From positions 27,728,390 to 27,792,389 of the forward strand of contig CM077151.1 of NCBI GenBank assembly GCA_039583875.1: a stretch of 64,000 nt of DNA. The letters run 5' to 3'. Position numbers and translations under genes: made by a program. The notes beneath the pieces are model-generated. The model worked only from the letters and a program-made list of their open reading frames with translations. It had not been told where the DNA came from and searched no databases. This DNA comes from Platanthera guangdongensis (taxonomy: Eukaryota > Streptophyta > Magnoliopsida > Asparagales > Orchidaceae). Positions 32,377 through 42,200 of the stretch are shown here, piece after piece (positions within the stretch are counted from its first letter, which is position 1; the number at the start of each line of letters is the position of its first letter).

Positions 32377-32532
32377 TTAAATTACTTATGTTTCATTCAG
32401 TTTATCCTCCTCCGGATTCTCTCTGCTCTTCTGTATTTTGTATTTGCAAGAATCTTAAATTACTTATGTTTCATTTAGTTTATCCTCCTCTGGATTCTCT
32501 CTGATCTTCTGTATTTTTAATTTGCAAGAATC
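32377..32532. repeat. 78-bp tandem duplication
   Basis: TTAAATTACTTATGTTTCAT starts one unit at 32377 and the next at 32455. The two differ at a handful of positions. Confidence 0.88.
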
Positions 32533-32930
32533 TTTAGAAAAAAACTAGAAGCTCAAGTGATGAATGGATTTCAAAACTTGAGTTAAGAAGATTTTATTTA
32601 GAGGAAGCCCGACTCTACAAAATATAGTCATCAATAAAAAAAGGAATGACCAAATTGATCAAGAAATTCCAACCACTATTCCTTCTATGAGTATGATGGT
32701 TACATTCACAGGTAATCTCATTCCAACTTTAAATATTCTGCTATTTTCATCCCACAAACCTTAATAAAGCTACCGCTTGTTGCCATGTATAAGATTTTCC
32801 TACGCCGACCTATTTGTCGATTGATCATTATTCAATGTTAGATTTTGTTCCCACCACACATTGATCTCTTGACCAATTACAAATGATACAGATTACAAAT
32901 GCTTCACATTTTCTTAAGAATATTACTGTT

Positions 32931-33110
32931 TTCATTTTCATGGGGACTTTGTAGAACAGATTCATATCGGTACTGCGTTAGCATTGTAGACAACTTACCA
33001 TGAGCTGAGTGCAAATGCCCTTCATTTTCATGAGGACTTTGTAGAACAGATTCATATCGGTACTGCGTTAGCATTGTAGACAACTTACCATGAGCTGAGT
33101 GCAAATGCCC
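32931..33110. repeat. 90-bp tandem duplication
   Basis: Units start TTCATTTTCATG at 32931 and 33021 and are almost identical (one difference seen, GGGG versus GAGG), so the duplication is recent. Because 90 is a multiple of three, a minus-strand ORF stays open across both, but there is no sign of a gene. Confidence 0.9.
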
Positions 33111-33640
33111 TGTTATGACTATGACTAACAGCAGCTCCTGGTATAGACGGACTATGAGTTGAAATGGTTGTTTTTAAAGCATGGTGATGTCGGGAAAACA
33201 TGTTTCTGATTTTTTAGTTCCTTAGCTTCTTATAAAAATCTTTAGAATGTTTGGTTTGGTAGCACTCATCTGAATGATTGGTTTGAATAGGAAACAAGCA
33301 TTTTTCCTACACGCTCATTGATTTCAATACGTGGTAAACATCCTCATAGTGATTAGGTTTCCAAAATGTGTTGTGGAGCGAGCTTAATTTGTTAGCTTAA
33401 TATATTTGCTCATTGCCTTCAATAGATGGTTTTTTTACCCTTTAGTAGGAGGGCTCTTCCCGTACCTATTTTATCGTGTGCACGGGGGTTTGCGAGCTGC
33501 AGAAGCGCCGCCGCGCCGACACACTGTCGAGGCGGGGATACTGTCGCGTAGGGCACGGAAGCTCCCTGTGCCCTGCCAATTGATCGAGTGTCGTAGAGGG
33601 GCCGAGTTTGGGCCGAGGTATCATCGTAGCTAGGGTACAG
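33111..33640. other. No supported gene
   Basis: AT-rich, then GC-richer from about 33475. No domain recognised. Confidence 0.4.
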
Positions 33641-33687
33641 TCGATGCGAACAGCATCGAGCACGGGCGTAGCCCGTGCGAAGATGCT
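33641..33687. repeat. REP-like hairpin, inverted orientation, locus 2 left
   Basis: Contains GCACGGGCGTAGCCCGTGC flanked by GCATCGA and GAAGATGC. It is the reverse complement of the start of the cluster at 24595. Confidence 0.85.
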
Positions 33688-33888
33688 CGTGTGTGTGTGT
33701 GTGTGTGCGCGCGCGCGTGCGCGTGCGCGTGCGCGCGCGCGTGCGCGTGCGCGTGCGCGTGTGCGTGTGGGCGTGGGCGTGGGCGTGTGTGCGTGTGTGC
33801 GTGTGCGTGTGCGTGTGCGCGCGGACGCGTGCGCGTGCGCGTGCGCGTGCGCGTGCGCGTGCGCGTGTGTGCGTGTGCGCGCGCGCGC

Positions 33889-33936
<48 letters not shown>

Positions 33937-34105
33937 CGTGCGTGCGGGCGCGCGCGCGCGCGCGCGCGCGCGCGCGCGCGTGCGTGCGCGTGCGTGCGTG
34001 TGCGTGTGTGTGTGCGTGTGCGTGTGCGTGTGCGTGTGCGTGTGTGCGTGTGCGTGTGCGTGTGTGCGTGTGTGTGTGTGTGTGCGTGTGCGTGCGTGTG
34101 CGTGC
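33688..34105. repeat. 418-bp alternating GT/GC array
   Basis: Nearly perfect purine-pyrimidine alternation on both strands, made of blocks of GT, GTGC and pure GC (a long GC run at about 33950-33980). It is interrupted by a few GGGC steps near 33768-33786. The Val/Cys/Arg ORFs across it are artefacts. It has the composition that favours Z-DNA. Confidence 0.95.
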
Positions 34106-34290
34106 CCGCTTGACCCACCGACGGGGTTCGCCCGCCCCCCGCATCTTCGAACGTGCTCCGTCCGTTCTCGATGCGTCACTGCGGGCTTCACCCGCAATCA
34201 AGCGGGCTTCTCCCGCTTGACCCCCGGCGGGCTTCGCCCGCCCCCCGACGGGCTTCGCCCGCCCCCCGACGGGCTTCCCCGCGGCCCACT
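34106..34290. repeat. REP-like hairpin cluster, locus 2 right
   Basis: Hairpins of the CGGGCTTCGCCCG type: GCGGGCTTCACCCGC, AAGCGGGCTTCTCCCGCTT, GGCGGGCTTCGCCCGCC and repeats, separated by CCCCC and TTGACC. It starts with GCATCTTCGAACG as the other clusters do and is followed by an AT-only linker. Confidence 0.85.
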
Positions 34291-34477
34291 TTTAATAAAA
34301 AATTTAATAAAAAAAGTAATTTAAATTTTAATACAAAATTTAATAGGAATTTAATAAATTTATAAATTTTATAAATTATAAATAAATTTAATAAATTATA
34401 TAATTAAAATAAAATGAAAAAAAAAACAAAAATCCCCCCCCCCCCGCTTCGGCCTGCTCACGCAGGCCGATCTTCTC

Positions 34478-34693
34478 GGCCGCCGGCGGCGGAGCCGCCG
34501 GCGGCCTGCCCGGCGCCCACCGCCGGCCTCCGGCGAACCCGCCGGGGGTTGTCCGGCGGCGAGCGGGCAGGGCCACCGCCGGCGGTGGCCCTGCCCGTGA
34601 GCCGTCGGACAACCCCCGACGGGTTCGCCGGAGGCCGGCTCACCCGCCGGTGGGCGCTGGGCAGGCCGCCGGCGGCTCCGCCGGCGGCGGCGG
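34478..34693. repeat. GC palindrome, about 215 bp, unit 1
   Basis: The symmetry axis is between 34580 and 34581. The inner 32 bp are a perfect palindrome (GGGCAGGGCCACCGCC and its inverse), and the arms extend to about 34478 and 34693 with few mismatches. It is built of CCGCCGGCGG words and is not coding. Confidence 0.9.
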
Positions 34694-34902
34694 GGGTGAG
34701 CCCGTGAGGGGGCGGGAGCTGAAGCTGGGCATCGGATTTTTTTTGGGAGTGAACAGTATTTTGGGGGGGGGGGGGATTTGGATATTTGCAGGCCATTTGT
34801 TGAGATCCAATGACCAGAAGTAATTTTTTGGATATCGAACGGTCTAGATGCGTTTGATGGTGTGATTTGAGATATGTATATTGTTTTATATATATACTAG
34901 CA
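34694..34902. repeat. AT-rich tail of composite repeat unit 1
   Basis: Contains GTGAACAGTA, GATTTGGATATTTGCAGGCC and ATGGTGTGATTTGAGATATG, ending ATTGTTTTATATATATACTA. The same ordered words end unit 2 at 35595-35735. Confidence 0.75.
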
Positions 34903-35115
34903 TCTTCGAACGGGCTCTGCCCGTTCTCGATGCGTCGCTGCGGGCTTCGCCCGCAATCAAGCGGGCTTCGCCCGCTTGACCTCCCGGCGGGCTTCGCCCG
35001 CCCCCCGTCGGGCGTTCGCCCGTTCTCGATGCGTCGCTCCGCAATCAAGCGAGCTTCGCCCGCCCCCGGTGGGCTTCGCCCGCCCCCCGGCGGGCTTCGC
35101 CCGCCCCCCGGCGAA
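34903..35115. repeat. REP-like hairpin cluster, locus 3 (start of unit 2)
   Basis: Starts GCATCTTCGAACGGGC after an AT microsatellite ending in CTA. Hairpins include AACGGGCTCTGCCCGTT, GCGGGCTTCGCCCGC, AAGCGGGCTTCGCCCGCTT and several GGCGGGCTTCGCCCGCC. Confidence 0.85.
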
Positions 35116-35231
35116 CATTTAAAATAATTTTAAAATAAATCTTTATATAATTTTAAAAAAATCATTTAATTATTAATTATAAAAACATATTAATTAAAAT
35201 ATTTTTAAAATAAAAAAAAAACAAAAAAACC

Positions 35232-35566
35232 CCGCATCCCGCCCCCCACGGCCTCAGCCCGCCGCCGCCGGCGGAGCCGCCGGCGGCCTGCCCGCCGCCC
35301 ACCGGCGGGTTCGCCGCCCTCCGGCGAACCCGCCGGGGGTTGTCCGGCGGCTCACGGGCAGGGCCACCGCCGGCGGTGGCCCTGCCCTTGAGCCCCAAAC
35401 TGGAGCTCACGGGCAGGGCCACCGCCGGCGGTGGCCCTGCCCGCTCGCCACCGGACAACCCCCGGCGGGTTCGCCGGAGGGCGGCGAACCCGCCGGTGGG
35501 CGTCGGGCAGGCCGCCGGCGGCTCCGCCGGCGGCGGCGGGCTGAAGCGACGGGGGGCGGGATGCGG
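35232..35566. repeat. GC palindrome, about 335 bp, unit 2
   Basis: The axis is near 35399. Arms run from CCGCATCCCGCCCCCC at the left to its inverse ending GGGATGCGG at the right. Each arm carries its own copy of the 30-bp GGCAGGGCCACCGCC palindrome, so three nested symmetry axes exist. Mismatches are few. Confidence 0.9.
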
Positions 35567-36295
35567 TATCGGGGCGGTATCGGGGCTGCATTGGAAATGA
35601 ACAGTAACTTTGTTTTTGATTTGGATAATTGCAGGCCTTCGGTTTTGAATCCAAGGGCTCTTATTTGATGAAGTTTGATCGGACGGTCAAGATGAGTTTC
35701 ATGGTGTGATTGTAGATATGCATATTGTTTTATATGATAAAGATATATATATATATATATATCTATATATATAAAATTACAAAGATAGGCCTATAATAAA
35801 GCAAGAATCAAACCTAACATAAGGCAACAACTAAGTTATTAAATAAAGATTATACATTTACTAAATTAACAATTCAACTTTAACTAATGTATCTAATCAA
35901 ACTTCAGTTTACCTATCCCTAGCAATCTTGCCACAGTATATCCATTCATGAAAATACATCGGGCTAAACAGCCAAATTAGATACAGGAAAAGACCATTCC
36001 AGACAAAAATCTCACTATATAGCCAGAGCTACCTATAGACAGTGCTCTAAAGGAATAAATATTTTCTCAAAATTATTACAAAAACAGTGAACGAGTTTAT
36101 TAACAAAATTAAAATTATAGGGACAAAATCCTTGAACATTTCTCATAAACTCGGAAACAAAAACTAGCCGTTTACATTTCCAACCAAGCATTTTGCTAGT
36201 TTTTCAATCTGAACTTTTCCCCCTAACTCGCCTAACAAAGATTAAAAACACAGATCCTCACCCTTAACAATATAAACAAAATATGGCAATCTTGT
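35567..36295. other. Tail of repeat unit 2, then 3' flank of LRR gene copy B
   Basis: Up to about 35735 the sequence matches the tail of unit 1. A TA microsatellite follows at about 35745-35772. The rest is AT-rich and probably includes the 3' UTR of the minus-strand gene ending at 36296. Confidence 0.5.
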
Positions 36296-39200
36296 TTAAA
36301 TTGTAGAAGGTTGTACTATCGCACTCACAGAAAAATAACCATTAGGAAGCTTCGCAGAGCTTACTCTACCAGAACTTGAGTGTGTACTCCTGGGGTTATA
36401 CTTGATGAACCTGAAAGAGCCATGACTAAACCTCCTCTTACTTGGCGAGCTCGAACCCTGACTCAACCGTCTTGTCCTCTTCCTTGGGTGGCCATCTCCA
36501 AGGGCGGCCTTAGCTAGCTTGTTCATCTGAAGCGTGACCAACCCTGGTTTGATGGGCTGCTTATTCAGATAAGAAACATGGGGTAGAAAGCTCAAAACTT
36601 CCCTTTTGAGTTGATCATTTCCTATGTTGGCCTGAACTGGATTCCCAGTGAGGTCGAGGGCCAAAAGACAGCGGTAGTTTGCGACAAGCTGGTCTAGTGC
36701 TTTGGTCGTAGTTATCTTGTTGAAACTGAGGTCCAGAACTGTGAGCTTCTGGGCACGGTGAAGGCACTCGACAACACTAATCTTGTTGCCAGCAAGGTAC
36801 AGCTCCTTAATAAGGGTGCAGCTCGATAGTCCTGAATCGAAAAATCGCACAATAATCAGATTCTTATACTTACATAATGCGATTTTTACAGATAATAGAC
36901 CAAAGAGAGGGGAAAAACATAATTATTGAATCACACAAACACAAGAATATGTGGTTTACCCCAAGAAAAGAGAGGGTTACTGATGCAGGGGTAGGCGGAC
37001 AATAACTCAACGACTATGATGCAACCTAAATGCAGTGCGAATGAGACGCAGGTGCAAACAGTCCGGTTCCAGATCTCATCAATAGTAAGTAAATTTTAAT
37101 AAGCTTTAAAATAATTTGCACAATCGGAGAACGAGCCAAGACGATTAAAAATTGGTTTACGATTACCCGAAATGAGGCGTGAATATCATTCAAGTGCACC
37201 GAATAAGTCCCGCAAATCAAACTATGAATAATAATAACAAAACGCCTAAGAAAATTTTAAATCCCGCGACAATAGTGCAATTCCAAAGCATTCAACATAA
37301 AAGAAATAAATAACATCCATATCTAGATTTACTCATGCATGTGGTGGTGTGATTAGGGAAGGAAAGCTGGCGGTGGTATCGTCCTTGGGTGGACGAGTGG
37401 CTCCATGGGTGGGCTGCAATGGTTGGACAGGGAGGATTTGGAGGTTTAAGGTGATGATGAGGGCTGCGGATAGTGGGAGAGAGAAGGGTAGGGGTGCGGG
37501 ATGGACGGCCGGGGTAGGGAAGAGGTGGGGGCGGGTAGGGCTCGAGGGAGGGCTGTAGGGGCTGGGAGGTAGTAGATCAGGTGGTGGAAGGGTTGGTGAG
37601 GGGTGACGTGATAGGGGGGAGCGAAAGGTAGCAGACAGGGTCGGTAAAGGAGGGAGAGGCCGCGTAGCGGGGCTGCGGGAGGCGGGATGGGATCGGGGCT
37701 GGGTTGTAGGGGTTCACCGGAGTCTGAGAAGGGATGGAGAGGAGGAGACGGGGTTGTAGGAGGCTCGCCAAGGTGGATACGGAAGCAGGAAGTAGCACGT
37801 AGAGAGGCCACTCGGAGTCCACCAAGGGATAACCGACCGGTTGCAGAATGCAACTCTCGATCCCCTTTCAGCCACTCATCTGCATATATTTATAGGGGAG
37901 GGGGAAAGTAAAGAGCTAGGGCACCCTGATCGGACGACTAATATTGTTTGGGCTGATCGGGTGCCAAAAACAACATGAAACATATAAAATAATATATAGA
38001 AAAGACTCAGAGCGACCATCCGGGTGCATCCGTGGACTCGGATCGCCCAAATAGGTCACTGATCACTGCCTCCTGTGGGAATAAATAAGTGTGTCGTCGA
38101 TCGACATCAACTCCCCCCGACATGAAAGCACTCATATCCGGTGAGTGGAGACGGCCATACTCTCGGCGTAAGTCCGGGGCGAGTCTCTCGAGCTTCTCGG
38201 CAGAAATCCAAGTGTCGTTAGAAACCGGACGGGCGAGCCAATGAACCAAGTACTGCAGAACAACCTGAGCGCCCATCGTAGTGAAGTCGTGACCAATGAC
38301 CTATAGTGCACCTAATGTATGCGTAGGCAACTGTCAAAGTAATGTATCTCCGTTTGAAAGTGATGCAAGTGGAACCGTCGGTCGAGTGACATGGCCCTCC
38401 GAGCAGTGCTCAACCGTCTGCGACTGCCTGAGCATGGTAGGGGTAGAAAGGCTAGAGAGGGATGGGGCAAGTTGTGGCTCATAGGTAGTTGGAGAGAGTG
38501 AATCCACATACACTCGCTCCTCGTAGTAAGGAGTTAAGTCTTCTATATTGAATACCCGATGGATTCCCATTGTCGGTAGGATATCAACCTCATAAGAGTT
38601 CGTACCAATCTGTCGAATGACTGTGTAGGGGCCCATTCGGCGGCATTTAACTTCTTTGACGCCCCCTGTAGGAGTCTCTCAGATCGAAGGCGGATCATAA
38701 CCTGCTCTCCAACGTCAAAAACTTGCTCCCTCCTGTGCAGATCAGCCTGAGCTTTAAAAATTCCATTACTACCTGCGATCTTTCTCTGGACTGTCTCATG
38801 AAGTGCATGTATGTGCTGAATGAAAGACTCGGCGGACTCGCTAGGTCGGCCTCTAACAAGACGTCAATAAGGTCGACGGATTTCCTAGACTTGTAACCTA
38901 ACATGACGTGAAATGGACTCAAACATGTGGTCCTATTGACCAAACTATTGTATGCAAACTCCGTGACAGGCAAGACAGGATCCCAAGTGCACGGACTATC
39001 CCGAACGAGATAACGCAAAAGGGTCACAAGACTACGGTTGACAACTTTCGTTTGCCCATCCGTCTGTGGGTAATAGGCGGTGGAAAACTTCAGTGTTGTA
39101 TCAGTGTTCTTGTAAAACATCTTCTAGAAGTAACTCATAAAGCGGGCATCACGATCAGAGACAATGGAAGTGGGCAGCCCATGATATTTGAATACCAACC

Positions 39201-42200
39201 TGAAGAACAAAGCAACCACATGGGGTGCACTGAAAGTCCTATGACACGGGATAAAGTGGACCATCTTCAAGAAGCGGTCCACGACAACGAAAATCGAGTC
39301 AAACTTCTGCAACGTGGGGGGAAGCCCGAGTACAAAATCCATACTAATATTCACTCATGGTCTGTGCGGAATAGGTAACAGAGTGTATAACCCTGTAAAA
39401 TGTCGGGATCTCTTCGCCATCTAGCATACGCAACAATGACGAACGACCCGAGTAACGTCCTTCTTCAGGTCAAGCCAGAAGAAGCAGTCCTCGACTAACG
39501 CATTTGTCTTGTCCCTCCCGAAGTGCCCCACGGCCCCGCCCGCGTGCAATTCCCAGATGAGAAAGTCCCAAAGGGAAGTATGTGACACACAAAGGCGGGA
39601 ACTAAAGAATAGGTAGCCATTTAAAACAACAAAACCCTCGCGGGGCTAGGGAGGGTCCCTAGTCAAGGCGGTGAAAACATTGTCGTAGTCCGGGCACTCT
39701 GGGTAGTCATGTCCAATACGCTCAAATCCCTCCACGCGCGCGCTCATGGTATGGAGAATGGTGACCTGGCGACTTAACGCATTAGCCAGCTTGTTTTTAA
39801 CACCAACTCAGTGTTTGAGAACGCAATGATACTCCGGCATGAACTCCTCCCATTTCGCATGGCGGTGGCCTAACTTCTTCTGTGAATCCAGATATCGCGG
39901 GGCTTGATGGTTAGAATACAAGACAAACTCCTTATGTAGGAGATAGTGATGCCAATGGCGGAGTGCCCGTACGCGTAAAACTCTCGGTCATAATTGGAGT
40001 ACTTCAACGAGCATCATTCAGCTTCTCACCGAAGTAAGCAACCAGATGATCCTCCTGGCTAAGTCCCCCCCCCCCTCCAATGCCCACCCAGAAGCGTTGC
40101 ACGCTCCATCACATGCTTTGAAAAATTTCGGAAGGCACAATACAGAAGCAGACAATAACTTCTCTTTAATCTCCTCAAAAGCTCTGGTGGTCGATGTCGT
40201 CCAGACAAAATCTCACTTGCGAAGGCAGCTCGTGAAGGGGCCATGATTAGCTAAACCCTCGAACAAACCTCCTGTAGAAGGTGGCAAGTCCGTGGAAGCT
40301 CCGGGCCTCGTTGCTACTAGACGAGATGGACGGATAGACTTCAACCAAGATGCCAGACGCAGAGACAATATAGCCTAAGAAATGCACTAATGTAGTCAAG
40401 AACAAGCACTTCTTCAGGTTGACATACAAATGCTCCTTTAATAGGAGATCAAATATCAAACGAATGTGGCTCAAGTGCACAGCGTAGTCCCGACTGTAAA
40501 TCAGGATATCATCAAAGTAGACTACTAGGAATTTGCCCATGTAGGGTTGTAGGATCTGGGTCATCACTCTCATAAATGTACTAAACGTGTTCGACAGTCC
40601 GAACGGCATAAACAATCACTCATAAAGGTCATCATTTATCTTGAAGGTCGTTTTCCACCCGTCTCATTCTCTCACCCTAATCTGATGGTACCCGCTCCGC
40701 AAGTCGAACTTCGAGAAGATCTGGGCACCATCCATCGCATCGAGGAGATCGTCGAGGCGGGCAATGGGAAAACGGTACTTCACCGTGATCTTGTTGATGA
40801 CATGACTGTCAATATACATGCGCCAACTCTCATTCTTCTTCAGAGTAAGAAGGGCGGGGACGGCACACGGGCTCAAGCTCTCCCGAATGAAATTCTTTCG
40901 AAGAAGATCATCGATCTGCCGCTTCAACTCGGCATGCTCTATCGGGTTCAAGCGATAGTGAGGAAAATTGGGCAAAGATGCTCTCGGGACTAAATTGATA
41001 GCGTGCTGGATATCTCTCAATGGAGGAAGCTCATTAGGGAGCTCCTCGAGCATAATGTCAGAATACTCGTCCAGCGGGCGTTGAATGTTCGGATCCACAT
41101 TCCACAAGTCTATGGTGGCGTCGGAGGCCATAGTGGCGACCACCACAAACAAAACTCCTGAATCTAAACTCTCCCTCAGAAAATCATCTCTCCTCAGAAT
41201 GTGTAGGGGCCTCGCTGACCCGACGCTAATGGATGAGTCGACCTGGCCCTTGGGGCAATCCCAGGGCTGGGTCGCGGTAAGGGTGATCTTTTGTCCCTTA
41301 TCAAAGAATGCACATGTGTTGGACCTGACATAACATGTGGCATCACGATTGTATAACCAGGGTTGACCCAGAAGAACATATGCTACGTCCATCGGGATGA
41401 TGTCGCACCAAACTTTGTCCTCCACGGACGCTAGGCGAATCAGAACAAGACATATATGTGTAACCAGGGTGATCTTTCGTCCCTTATCAAAGAATGCACA
41501 TGTGTTGGACCTGACATAACATGTGGCATCACGATCGTATAACCAGGGTTGACCCAGAAGAACATGTGCTACGTCCATCGGGATGATGTCGCACCAAACT
41601 TTGTCCTCCTTGGACGCTAGGCGAATCAGAACAAAGACATATATGTGTAACCTGAATGGTCAACTTATCCACCCAGAGTACACGATAGGGATGTGGATGT
41701 GGCTTGGCGGACAATTGCATCCTCTCTAATCCCCTATTCGACATGATATTCACGCAACTGCCACTATCGATGGCGAGTTTGCAGGGACCACCTGCACTCT
41801 GAAAATACGTGTAAAATATCTAGGTATGACATCAATCCTCCTCGGGACGAGGGGTGTAAAGGAGGCGTCGGATGACTCCCAACTCTAATGATCTCTCGAC
41901 ATTGCTCTCCCAGCCGTTCTCAACCTCAGCAGTGATCTCCTCCACTACCGCGCCATCTACCTCAGTACTCATCTCGCCCTCATCCCCGATCAGCAGATTC
42001 CTCGTTGGCCACTGAGCAGTAATGTGTCCTCTGCCGAGCACCAATAACACTGGTCGGTCCCAGGTCTAGGGGCTTCCAGGACAATAGTCGTGCCCTTAGC
42101 ATCCGATAAGATGCGGGGAGGGGCATTAGCCCGATGTGTAGCCCGTCTCAGCCCTTCAAGACGTAGATAGTTCTCATACTCAAGTGCGAGCTGGAACACC

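Noticed and set aside
33419..34324. Long ORFs on both strands across the GT/GC array (up to 260 codons)
   Set aside because: They consist of His-Thr, Arg-Ala or Val-Cys repeats produced by the dinucleotide array in every frame.
24595..35115. Bacterial contamination as the source of the REP-like hairpins
   Set aside because: The clusters lie inside repeated units with AT microsatellites and plant-like flanks at two separate places in the window, which a contaminating read would not produce.
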